A DNA stretch of 52,319 bases. Origin: Candidatus Equimonas faecalis (GTDB taxonomy: Bacteria; Bacteroidota; Bacteroidia; Bacteroidales; Bacteroidaceae). The notes beneath the pieces are model-generated. The model saw only the letters and a list, made by a program, of their open reading frames with translations, ran no database searches and was not told the origin of the DNA. This document shows, one piece after another, positions 25,018 to 33,600 of the stretch (the first letter of the stretch is position 1; the number at the start of each line of letters is the position of its first letter). The stretch covers positions 1-52,319 of the forward strand of contig JAGHRT010000042.1 of NCBI GenBank assembly GCA_018066245.1, written 5' to 3'. The position numbers and the translations under genes were made by a program.

Positions 25018-25437
25018 CTACTTGCGTCCGAAGTCGGCGGGTATCTCGCCCCACTTGTCGGTCTGCCATTTCAGCACGGGGTTGCGGTAGTCGTGGGTGC
25101 GGAGCCAGTATTCGGCACGTACCACGTAGTCGAGCAGGCGGGCAGTCTCGGGCGTGCGGGCCAGCTTGGTGCCGCACTTCTTCTTGCGCACCCACGTCTG
25201 CGCGGTGGCGGAGTCGGAATAGACGGGCATGTCGTGGAAGCCCTGCTTATGGAGTAGGGCCAGCGCGTGTACGATGGCGAGGAACTCGCCTATGTTGTTC
25301 GTGCCCTTCACGGGGCCGAAGTGGAACAGCTCCCGCCCGCTGGGCAGATGCAGCCCCCGATACTCCATCGGGCCGGGGTTGCCCGAGCAAGCCGCATCTA
25401 CGACGACGGCGCTTGCGGGATTGAAAGTTTCTGGCAT
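25018..25437 (-). CDS. Ribonuclease H type I
   Basis: 139 aa. VVVDAACSGNPGP holds the first catalytic Asp, NNIGEFLAIVHAL the Glu and PVYSDSATA the second Asp, in RNase HI order. It degrades the RNA strand of RNA-DNA hybrids. The C-terminal third is shorter and more diverged than E. coli RnhA, as is common in Bacteroidetes. It starts 6 bp after the argS stop, so the two are very likely co-transcribed. Confidence 0.9.
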   Translation of the reverse strand: MPETFNPASAVVVDAACSGNPGPMEYRGLHLPSGRELFHFGPVKGTNNIGEFLAIVHALALLHKQGFHDMPVYSDSATAQTWVRKKKCGTKLARTPETARLLDYVVRAEYWLRTHDYRNPVLKWQTDKWGEIPADFGRK

Positions 25438-25443
25438 CGCGGC

Positions 25444-27234
25444 TTACATTCTCTCCGGCATTTCGATGCCCAGCAGTCCCATACCGAGGCGCACCACCTT
25501 GGCCACCTGTGCGGAAAGCTGGAGGCGCAGGCAGCGCGTGGGAGCGTCGGGTTCGGACAGTATCTTGTAGTCGTGGTAGAACTGGTTGTAGGACTTGGTG
25601 AGCTCATAGCAATAGTTGGCAATCACCGAGGGGGAGTAGTCCTGCCCGGCCTGCCGCACCACGGCGGCGAAGTCGGCCAGCTGCTGGATAATCTCCTCCT
25701 CCTTCACCGAGACGGCACACCCCTCCAGGCTGGCGGCGGACTGCCAGCCGTCGGCGGCCTGCGCCTTGCGCAAGATGGAGCGGATGCGGGCGTAGGTGTA
25801 CTGGATGAAGGGGCCCGTATTGCCGTTGAAGTCGATGCTCTCCTCAGGATTGAACAGCATATTCTTACGCGCGTCCACCTTCAGCAGGAAGTACTTCAGC
25901 GCACCCAAGCCCACGATGCGGGCCACCTCCCGCTTCTCGTCCTCGGTCATGTCGTCGTTCTTGCCGGCGGCATCCATCGTGGCCCTTGCGTCGGCCACCA
26001 TCGCAGCCACCAAGTCGTCGGCGTCCACCACGGTGCCCTCGCGGCTCTTCATCTTGCCGTTGGGCAGCTCAACCATGCCATAGGAAAAATGCACCAAGCC
26101 TTTGCCCCACTCGAAGCCGAGGCGGTCCAGCAAGATGCTGAGCACCTGAAAATGATAGTTCTGCTCGTTGCCCACGACGTACACCATCTTGTCGATGGCG
26201 TAGTCCTGGAAGCGAAGAGTGGCGGTCCCGATGTCCTGAGTCATATAGACGCTGGTGCCATCGGAGCGCAGGAGGAGCTTCTCGTCGAGGCCGTCCTGCG
26301 TGAGGTCGGCCCACACGGAGCCGTCGGGGCGGCGGTAGAAAATGCCCTTCTCCAGGCCTTCCTCCACCTTGGACTTGCCTTCCAGATAGGTCTGACTCTC
26401 GTAATAAATCTTATCGAAGCTCACGCCAAGCGCCTTGTAGGTCTCGTCGAAGCCGGCATAGACCCACTCATTCATGCGCTGCCACAGACTGCGCACCTCG
26501 GGGTCGCCCTTTTCCCAGCGCACGAGCATGTCGTGGGCTTCCTGGATGAGCGGCGCCTGCTGCTTGGCCTCATCTTCGCTGAGCCCCTGCGCCATGAGCT
26601 GCCGCACCTCTTCACGGTAGTGCTTGTCGAACAGCACATAGTAGTCGCCGATGAGATGGTCGCCCTTCTTGCCGGCGCTTTCGGGGGTCTCGCCATTGCC
26701 CCAGCGGAGCCAGGCGAGCATACTCTTGCAGATGTGGATGCCACGGTCGTTCACGATGTTCGTGCGCACCACGCGGTTGCCATTGGCGGCGGCTATCTGG
26801 CTCACGGCCCAGCCCAGGAGATTGTTGCGGACGTGGCCGAGATGCAGGGGCTTGTTGGTGTTCGGCGAGGAGTACTCAATCATCACCAGCGGGCTTTGGT
26901 CGTTGGCGGCCACGAGGCCGTAGCTGTCGTCGGCGGCGACCTGCCGGAGGAGGTCAAGCCACGCGGCGGGCGCAATGACGAGGTTGAGGAAACCCTTCAC
27001 CACGTTGTAGCGGCTGACCAGCGGCGTGTTTTCCACGAGGTAGCGTCCCAGGTCGTCGCCGGTGGCTTCGGGGCTCTTGCGGCTCTGACGGAGGAGAGGG
27101 AAGGTAACGAGGGTGAGATGCCCCTCAAAGTCGGGGCGCGTCTTCTGGATTTGGATTTGCCCGGGGCTGACCTGGGCGTCGTAGAGGGCGGCCACGGCGG
27201 CTGCGGCGGCCTGCTGAAGTTGCGTGTCAAGCAT
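25444..27234 (-). CDS. argS: Arginyl-tRNA synthetase
   Basis: 596 aa, normal length. N-terminal Add1 domain, then the class I signature PLHLGHVRNN (HIGH box, about 131), a KMSKS-equivalent KMKSREG (about 394) and a DALR anticodon-binding domain at the end. It charges tRNA-Arg with arginine in the cytoplasm. A full promoter lies 43 bp upstream, and a tRNA-Arg(CCU) gene lies further upstream on the same strand. Confidence 0.97.
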   Translation of the reverse strand: MLDTQLQQAAAAAVAALYDAQVSPGQIQIQKTRPDFEGHLTLVTFPLLRQSRKSPEATGDDLGRYLVENTPLVSRYNVVKGFLNLVIAPAAWLDLLRQVAADDSYGLVAANDQSPLVMIEYSSPNTNKPLHLGHVRNNLLGWAVSQIAAANGNRVVRTNIVNDRGIHICKSMLAWLRWGNGETPESAGKKGDHLIGDYYVLFDKHYREEVRQLMAQGLSEDEAKQQAPLIQEAHDMLVRWEKGDPEVRSLWQRMNEWVYAGFDETYKALGVSFDKIYYESQTYLEGKSKVEEGLEKGIFYRRPDGSVWADLTQDGLDEKLLLRSDGTSVYMTQDIGTATLRFQDYAIDKMVYVVGNEQNYHFQVLSILLDRLGFEWGKGLVHFSYGMVELPNGKMKSREGTVVDADDLVAAMVADARATMDAAGKNDDMTEDEKREVARIVGLGALKYFLLKVDARKNMLFNPEESIDFNGNTGPFIQYTYARIRSILRKAQAADGWQSAASLEGCAVSVKEEEIIQQLADFAAVVRQAGQDYSPSVIANYCYELTKSYNQFYHDYKILSEPDAPTRCLRLQLSAQVAKVVRLGMGLLGIEMPERM

Positions 27235-27276
27235 TCTGTATGGCGTAGTTTATAGAGTTCGCACTTATTTGCGCGG

Positions 27277-27308
27277 CAAAGTTACATCTTTTTTACCATA
27301 TAAGCAAA
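27277..27308 (-). promoter_or_regulatory. Promoter of argS-rnhA
   Basis: On the minus strand, TTTG (27305-27308), a 20-nt spacer and TAACTTTG (27277-27284) give a complete Bacteroidetes promoter. The predicted leader is about 38 nt. Confidence 0.8.
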
Positions 27309-27415
27309 CCTGCCCCACACATTATTTATATATAAAGGCTCTCCACGGGCTATTTTGCCGCCCCGACGCGCGTTTGGCACGCCGAGGGTGCAAACTCCCC
27401 CAGGACCGGGAAAAA

Positions 27416-27472
27416 CAAGTCCGCCGACAGTTTTTCCTATCGGCGGACTAAGAAAAACTGTCGGCGGACTAA
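27416..27472. repeat. Head-to-head 21-bp repeat units forming a hairpin
   Basis: AAGTCCGCCGACAGTTTTTC (27418 on) is followed by two units in the opposite orientation (TCGGCGGACTAAGAAAAAC). AGTCCGCCGA pairs perfectly with TCGGCGGACT over 10 bp. This is the only array in the window where the first two units face each other with an intact stem. The rest of the spacer 27285-27415 shows nothing else. Confidence 0.85.
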
Positions 27473-27488
27473 GAAAGACCCCCGGGCC

Positions 27489-27507
27489 GGGGGGGGGGGG
27501 GGGGGGG
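27489..27507. other. Homopolymer of 19 G
   Basis: An uninterrupted run of 19 G follows CCCGGGCC, 12 bases from the tRNA-Arg(CCU). Such tracts slip readily in cells and in sequencing, so the local sequence, including the exact count, is suspect. Confidence 0.9.
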
Positions 27508-27518
27508 TGTCCGGCTGG

Positions 27519-27590
27519 GAATCCCGCCGAGAATCGAACTCGGATCTACTCTTTAGGAGAGAGTTGTTCTATCCATTGAACTATGGGAGC
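27519..27590 (-). tRNA. tRNA-Arg (CCU), acceptor stem imperfect
   Basis: The D-arm (GTTC...GAAC), the anticodon arm (ACTCT-CTCCTAA-AGAGT, anticodon CCU) and the T-arm (CCGAG-TTCGATT-CTCGG) are all good. The acceptor is not: 5' GCTCCCA faces CGGGATT, leaving A7-C66 and C2-U71 mismatches and a G1-U72 wobble. The bases CCA follow directly (27518-27516), unlike the other two tRNAs here. It may be a working tRNA with a diverged end, a decayed gene, or a sequence error near the G-run. Confidence 0.75.
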
Positions 27591-27653
27591 TTCGGAAGCG
27601 GCGACTACCGCCCTTTTAGATAAGTCTGCGTAACAAAATCCGCTAACGCGGTG

Positions 27654-27661
27654 CAAAGATA
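27654..27661 (-). promoter_or_regulatory. Putative -7 element of tRNA-Arg (CCU)
   Basis: TATCTTTG on the minus strand matches TAnnTTTG, about 64 nt upstream of the tRNA. A TTTG exists further upstream (27677-27680), but the spacing is only 15 nt, shorter than usual. Confidence 0.5.
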
Positions 27662-27706
27662 CGAAAAAAAATCCAGCAAAGGACTGAAACTTCACGCCTT
27701 TTTGCG

Positions 27707-27714
27707 TAAATTTG
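27707..27714 (+). promoter_or_regulatory. Putative -7 element of nhaD
   Basis: TAAATTTG matches TAnnTTTG, about 48 nt upstream of the ATG at 27762. No convincing -33 element is seen. Confidence 0.5.
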
Positions 27715-27761
27715 CAGGCATACGACCCCAAAACATCCATTAACCCCAAAAAATCAGAGTA

Positions 27762-29051
27762 ATGACAACAGCTATTGTTGCTTTCTTCATCGTCGGCTAC
27801 CTCTGTATAGCCCTCGAAAGTGTTATCAAAGTGAACAAGGCCGCTACGGCCATCATCATGTGCGTAGGCTGCTGGGTAATGTTCGCCGCAGGAGGCTTCT
27901 GTCCCGAAGGGCTCAATGAAGTCATCGGCAAGAACCTCGGCGAAGCCGGCACGACCCTCTTCTTCCTCCTCGGAGCAATGACCATCGTCGAAGTGGTCGA
28001 TAGGCACGGCGGCTTCAACCCCGTGCGCAAACTGCTCCAGACCCACAGCAAACGCGCCCTGCTCTGGAAAATGTCCATCCTGACCGCCTTCCTCAGCGCC
28101 GTACTCGACAACCTCACTACGAGCATCGTCATGATCATGATACTCCGCAAGCTTATCTACGACCGCGACGCCCGCCTCATATACGCCTCGATGATCATCA
28201 TCGCCGCCAACTCCGGCGGAGCCTTTTCCCCGATTGGCGACGTTACCACCATTATGCTCTGGAACGGCAGCTTCGTCACCGCCCTCGGCGTAATCAGCGA
28301 GATTTTCCTTCCCTCCATGGTCAGCTTCCTTATTCCCTGCGCCATCCTCCAGTACAGGCTGCACGGCGAAGTCGGCGGTGCTGCCGACAATGAGGAAGAC
28401 CTCAAGCTCACGGCCCTGGGCCGCCCCCAGCGCACCGCCATCTTCTGCCTCGGCGTGGGCGGCCTGTGCTGCGTGCCCGCCTTCCACATGGCCACGGAGC
28501 TCCCCCCCTTCCTCGGCATCCTGTGTGTGCTCGGCATTCTCTGGGCAGTTACGGAAATCTTCTACCGCCAGCATCCCGAGGATGATGCCAACGCCATGCG
28601 CGTAACCCAGCTCCTGCCCCGCGTGGACCTCAGCACGATTCTCTTCTTCCTCGGCATACTGATGGCCGTCAGCGTGCTGGCAGAAATCGGCGTACTGGCA
28701 GCCCTCGGCAGCTGGCTGGACGAAGCGATTGGCAACCACTACCTCGTAACCGGAGCTATCGGCGTGCTCAGCGCCATAGTAGATAACGTGCCTCTCGTAG
28801 CCGGAAGTATGCAGATGTACCCGATAGCCGAAATTGGCGACATGGCACAGGACGGCATCTTCTGGCAACTGCTGGCCTACTGCGCCGGCGTGGGCGGCAG
28901 TATGCTGATAATCGGCAGCGCCGCCGGCGTGATGGTCATGGGCCTGGAGAAAATCACTTTCGGCTGGTATCTGAAGAACATCACCTGGGTGGCAGCCGTG
29001 GGCTACGTCGCCGGCATCGCGGTGTACTGGCTGGAGAAAACGATATTCTAA
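27762..29051 (+). CDS. nhaD: NhaD-type sodium/proton antiporter
   Basis: 429 aa, about twelve membrane segments. FFLLGAMTIVEVVDRHGGF, SAVLDNLTTSIVMIMILR, ANSGGAFSPIGDVTT and SAIVDNVPLVA are the conserved ArsB/NhaD (IT superfamily) blocks; the two D-N pairs are the likely ion-binding sites. It exchanges internal Na+ or Li+ for external H+. It is a single-gene unit followed by a strong terminator. Confidence 0.95.
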   Translation: MTTAIVAFFIVGYLCIALESVIKVNKAATAIIMCVGCWVMFAAGGFCPEGLNEVIGKNLGEAGTTLFFLLGAMTIVEVVDRHGGFNPVRKLLQTHSKRALLWKMSILTAFLSAVLDNLTTSIVMIMILRKLIYDRDARLIYASMIIIAANSGGAFSPIGDVTTIMLWNGSFVTALGVISEIFLPSMVSFLIPCAILQYRLHGEVGGAADNEEDLKLTALGRPQRTAIFCLGVGGLCCVPAFHMATELPPFLGILCVLGILWAVTEIFYRQHPEDDANAMRVTQLLPRVDLSTILFFLGILMAVSVLAEIGVLAALGSWLDEAIGNHYLVTGAIGVLSAIVDNVPLVAGSMQMYPIAEIGDMAQDGIFWQLLAYCAGVGGSMLIIGSAAGVMVMGLEKITFGWYLKNITWVAAVGYVAGIAVYWLEKTIF

Positions 29052-29060
29052 AGCAACGAT

Positions 29061-29100
29061 GGAGGCGGGCAGGCGGCTGCCGCGTGCCTGCCTCCTTATA
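29061..29100 (+). terminator. Terminator of nhaD
   Basis: GGAGGCGGGCA pairs with TGCCTGCCTCC (29061-29095) and is followed by TTATATTATTT. A long GC stem with a U-rich tail. Confidence 0.8.
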
Positions 29101-29107
29101 TTATTTA

Positions 29108-29117
29108 CACGCGCGTA
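29108..29117 (+). repeat. CACGCGCGTA motif before the TrmH-DUF4294 start
   Basis: CACGCGCGTA ends 7 bases before the GTG start at 29125. Identical 10-mers lie 12 bases before the starts at 34905 and 49073. Confidence 0.6.
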
Positions 29118-29124
29118 GAAAGAA

Positions 29125-30282
29125 GTGCGTAAGCTGACGATAGAGGAACTGCACCGTATGGACGTGGGCACGTTCCAAGCGGCAGACAAGATGCCGCTGG
29201 CCATAGTCCTCGACAACGTACGGAGCCTGCACAACGTAGGCTCCGTGCTGCGCACTGCCGATGCGTTCCGGCTGGCCGAAGTGTGCCTGTGCGGCATCAC
29301 GGCCACGCCCCCCTCGCCCGAAATCCACAAGACGGCCCTCGGAGCCGAGGACAGCGTCAGCTGGACCTACCACCGGGACACGCTCGCCTGCGTGGCCGAC
29401 CTCCGCCGGCGCGGCTACCGCATCGTGGCCGTGGAGCAGGTGGAAGGCAGCCGGAAGCTGGGCGAATGGACAGCCGTGGGCGACGACGGGGTGCAGCCCC
29501 TCGCCCTCATACTGGGCAACGAGGTGAAAGGCGTGCGGCAGGACGTGGTGGATGCCGCCGACGAGGCCCTGGAAATCCCCCAGTACGGCACCAAGCACTC
29601 CCTCAACGTCAGCGTAACGGCGGGCATCGTCATTTGGGAAGCCGTCCGCCAGCTGCAAAGGCACGTCCGGCTGGCCCTCCTCACCCTCTGCGCCCTGCTC
29701 CCCGCCCTTTGCGCCGACCTCACCGCCACGACCGTGAACGACACCCTGCCCGACATCGCCCTGCCCCTTACCCTCCAAGTGGGGCGGGCGGCCTACAAGG
29801 GCGACAGCATCCCCAACATCATCCTCCCCACGCTGAACAAGTACCCCCCCAAGCAGTTCCGCACCGAGCGCGAAAGGCAGGAGTACACCCGGCTGGTGCG
29901 CAACATCAAGAAAGTCCTACCCCTGGCCAAGACAGCCCGCCACACCATCATCGAGACCTACGACTACCTCCAGACACTCCCCGACAAAAAAGCCCGCGAG
30001 GAGCACCTCAAAGCCGTGGAAAAAGGTCTGAAACGACAATACGGCCCACTGGCACGCCGCATGAGCAAGACACAGGGACGCATCCTTGTGAAGCTGATCG
30101 ACCGCGAGTGCGACCAGACGGGCTACGCCATAGCCAAAGCCTTCGTAGGCGTAATGAAGGCCAACGTCTATCAAGGCATAGCCTTCCTCTTCGGGCAGAG
30201 CCTCGCCAAGCACTACGACCCGGAGGGCGAAGACGCCGAAATAGAGCGCATCGTCAGGCAAGTAGAGTCCGGCCAGCTATAG
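29125..30282 (+). CDS. Fusion of SpoU/TrmH RNA 2'-O-methyltransferase with DUF4294
   Basis: 385 aa with a GTG start (the only start that keeps the conserved RKLTIEELHRMDV opening). Residues 1-180 are a SpoU methylase: LDNVRSLHNVGSVLRTADAF (motif 1), LILGNEVKGV (motif 2) and IPQYGTKHSLNVSVTAGIV (motif 3, the SAM-binding knot). They would methylate a tRNA or rRNA ribose. Residues about 180-195 are hydrophobic (LALLTLCALLPALCA), like a secretion signal. Residues about 210-385 are DUF4294 (YPPKQF, KTARHTIIETYDYL, KLIDRECDQTGYAIAKAF). In related bacteria these are usually two adjacent genes, the second with a signal peptide. Here no stop and no ATG/GTG/TTG restart separate them. Confidence 0.85.
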   Translation: MRKLTIEELHRMDVGTFQAADKMPLAIVLDNVRSLHNVGSVLRTADAFRLAEVCLCGITATPPSPEIHKTALGAEDSVSWTYHRDTLACVADLRRRGYRIVAVEQVEGSRKLGEWTAVGDDGVQPLALILGNEVKGVRQDVVDAADEALEIPQYGTKHSLNVSVTAGIVIWEAVRQLQRHVRLALLTLCALLPALCADLTATTVNDTLPDIALPLTLQVGRAAYKGDSIPNIILPTLNKYPPKQFRTERERQEYTRLVRNIKKVLPLAKTARHTIIETYDYLQTLPDKKAREEHLKAVEKGLKRQYGPLARRMSKTQGRILVKLIDRECDQTGYAIAKAFVGVMKANVYQGIAFLFGQSLAKHYDPEGEDAEIERIVRQVESGQL

Positions 30283-30308
30283 ACAACGGCCACCTCCCCC
30301 TAAGAGAG

Positions 30309-30362
30309 GGAAACCTCCTCCCAGAAAAACTAGAACTACTAGTATGTCTAGAAAATCCAGCC
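30309..30362. repeat. Companion palindromic module, copy 3 (inverted)
   Basis: CCTCCTCCCAGAAAAACTAG, then AACTACTAGTATGTCTAG and AAAATCCAGCCCC: the reverse complement of copies 1 and 2 with some changes. The inversion matches the opposite direction of the flanking genes. It abuts the 21-bp array at 30358. Confidence 0.85.
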
Positions 30363-30446
30363 CCTACGACAGGAAAAACTCTCCTATAGACTACAAAAAA
30401 CCATCGGCGGCCTAAGAAAAACCCTCCTATACGACAGGAAAAGCCA
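30358..30446. repeat. 21-bp modular repeat array (4 units)
   Basis: GAC/GCC landmarks end at 30370, 30391, 30412 and 30435. Cores are CTACGAC, CTATAGAC, CGGCGGCC and CTATACGAC, each followed by GAAAAAC or CAAAAAAC. Together with companion copy 3 and the secDF promoter it accounts for most of the 378-bp spacer 30283-30660; nothing else is seen there. Confidence 0.9.
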
Positions 30447-30555
30447 GCCCCGCCCCGCACGCCTCCACACCGCCGAAAACGTCCCCGAAAGCCCCCAAAA
30501 AGGCCACTCCAAAGCCGAAAACACGCAAAAACCGCAAGTTTTGCCCCAAGAAGCC

Positions 30556-30585
30556 TTGCAGTTACAAAAAATTTACGTAACTTTG
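30556..30585 (+). promoter_or_regulatory. Promoter of secDF
   Basis: TTG (30556-30558), 19 nt and TAACTTTG (30578-30585). The predicted leader is about 70 nt and A-rich before the ATG at 30661. Confidence 0.75.
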
Positions 30586-30660
30586 CACGCTCCCTTATGG
30601 GAACAAGACCGCACCGCACCCGCGAAACAAACAATCAAAACAAATAACAATCAAAACCAA

Positions 30661-33600
30661 ATGCAAAACAAAGGATTTATAAAACTCATCGCAGTTTTAA
30701 TGGGTCTTATTTGCTGTTTCTACTTCAGCTTCAGTTTTGTAACCTCTCACTATGAGAAGAAAGCCGCAGCCATGGGCGAGCAGCAAGGCAAAGCCTACCT
30801 CGACTCCCTCCGCTCCGAACGCGTATGGCTGGGCTACGACTACAAACGCTGCGAAGAACTGCAAATCGGACTGGGCCTCGACCTGAAGGGCGGCATGAAC
30901 GTTATCCTCGAAGTCAGCGTACCCGACGTAGTGAAGAACCTCGCCGGAAGCAACATCAATGAGCCCTCCTTCAAGAAGCCCTTCGACGAAGCCGTGGCCG
31001 AAGCCAAGAACGGCACCGAGGACTTCGTGGACATTTTCATCCAGAAGTTCCAGGCCGCCAACGGTCAGGGCCAGCTGGGCGGCATCTTCGCCAACAGCCT
31101 CAAGGAGGCCAACATCACCCCCAACTCCTCCGACGACAAAGTACGCGCAGCCCTCGTAGCCGAAGTCAAGGCCGCCGTAGGCAACTCCTATCAGGTAGTG
31201 CGCGAACGTATCGACCGCTTCGGCGTGGCACAGCCCAACATCCAGATTCTCGAAGGCCGCGGCCAGATGGGACAAATCATGGTTGAAATGCCAGGCATCA
31301 AAGAGCCCGAGCGCGTCCGCAAGCTCCTCGAAGGCTCCGCCAACCTCGAATTCTGGGAGACCTACCGCGTCAGCGACCTGCAAGCCGCCATCCGCAGCCT
31401 CGACAGCCGCATGGCCGGCATCGCCGCACCCGCCGACACAGTAGCCCCCGCCCAAGAACAGGCCAAGGCCGAAGAAGCCACGCCCGACAGCACCAAGGCA
31501 CTCTTCGCCCAAAAAGACGAGCCCGCAACCGACGGCAAGGCCGAAGCACCCGTAGCCGACGCCAAGGCACAGGCCAAGGCCATCGCCGAGCACCCCCTCC
31601 TCGCACGCCTTCTCCAAGGACAGTTCATCGCCAACGACGGCTGCATAGTAGGCCTCGTCAATAACAACGACACCGCCGCCGTCATGCAAATCCTCACCGG
31701 CGAGCAGGCCCGCCAGACCCTCCCCGCCGACGTACACTTCGCATGGAGCGTAGCACCCAGCGAATACGTCAAGGGCAACTTCTATGAGCTCTACGCCCTC
31801 AAGAAGGTAAACGGCGCACCCGCACTGGCCGGCGACGTCATCGCCGATGCCAAGGACGACTTCGACCAGTACCACCGCCCCGTCGTAAGCATGACCATGA
31901 ACACACAGGGCGGGCGCGACTGGGCCGCAGTCACCAAGAAGAACCTCAAGCGCCCCGTAGCCATCGTACTCGACGGCTTCGTGTATAGCGCACCCGTCAT
32001 CCAGAACGAAATCACGGGCGGCGTCAGCCAAATATCCGGCCACTTCACCGCCGAAGACACCAAGGACCTCGCCAACGTCCTCAAGTCAGGCAAAATGCCC
32101 GCCCCCACCACCATCGTATCCGAGGAAACCGTTGGCCCGAGCCTCGGCGCCGCATCCATCCAAGCCGGCTTCATGAGCTGCGTCGTAGCCTTCGTGCTCC
32201 TAATGCTCTTCATGTGCCTCTACTACGGCTTCATCCCCGGCATGGTCGCCAACGGCGCACTGCTCATCAACTTCTTCTTCACCTTCGGCGTACTGACCAG
32301 CTTCCAGGCCGCACTGACCATGAGCGGCATCGCAGGTCTGGTGCTCTCACTCGGCATGGCCGTCGATGCCAACGTGCTGATATATGAGCGCACCAAAGAA
32401 GAACTGCGCAACGGCAAGAACATCCGTCAGGCCCTGGCCGACGGCTACGGCAACGCCTTCAGCGCCATTCTCGACTCCAACGTAACCTCCATCATCACGG
32501 CCCTGATTCTTTACAACTTCGGCACCGGTCCTATCCGCGGCTTCGCCATGACGCTCGGCATCGGTATCTGCGCCAGCTTCTTCACCGCCGTGTGGCTCAC
32601 CCGAATCGTTTACGAGCACTTCCACGCCAAGGACAAGTGGCTCGGCCTCACCTTCATGACGCCCCTCAGCCAGAAATTCATGGTAGAGAAGCAGTACACC
32701 TTCATGTCCGCAGCCAAGAAGAGCTACACCACCTTCGGCATACTCGTGCTCATCGGCCTTGCATCCCTCGGCATCCGCGGACTGCAGCAAGGCATCGACT
32801 TCACCGGTGGCCGCAACTACGTGGTGGAATTTGAGCAGAAGGTAACTTCCGAAGAGGTCGATGCCGCTGTGAGCTCCGTGATTAAGGAAAAAGACCCCGA
32901 CGCCGCCGTCAGCTGCCTCGACATCGTCACCACGAGCAACCCCGCCGTGCGCATTTCCACCTCCTACCGCATCGACGAAAGCGGAGCCGAGGTCGATCAG
33001 GAAGTGGAGCACCTCATCTGGGAAGCACTCAGCAAGGCCAACCTCGTGAAAGCCGACTACGCCACCTTCAAGGACCGCGACAACCACACAGGCGGCTCCA
33101 TCATCAGCGCACAGAAGGTAGGAGCCACCGTGGCCGCCGACATGACGAAAGGCGCAGTCATCAGCGTCATTCTGTCGCTGATTGCCATCTTCATCTACAT
33201 CCTCCTGCGCTTCCGCAACGTGGCCTTCTCCATCGGCTCAATAGCCGCCCTGACCGTAGATACCTTCCTGATTGTCGCCATGTACTCCCTGTGCTGGGGA
33301 TGGTGCCCCTTCTCGCTTGAAGTGGACCAGACCTTCATCGCAGCCGTACTGACGGCCATCGGCTACTCCATCAACGACAAGGTGGTGGTGTTCGACCGCA
33401 TACGCGAAGAGCTGGGCAAATACCCCAACCGCAGCTACTTCGACGTATTCAACCTCTCCATCAACGCCACCCTGACCCGCACAATCATGACCTCCCTCAC
33501 CACCCTCCTGGTGCTCCTCTGCATCTTCTTCCTCGGTGGCGACAGCATCCGCTCCTTCGCGTTTGCCATGATTCTCGGTGTCGTGTTCGGCACTTGCTCC

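Noticed and set aside
27546-29330. 594-aa frame antisense to nhaD
   Set aside because: It overlaps a tRNA and the well-supported nhaD gene.
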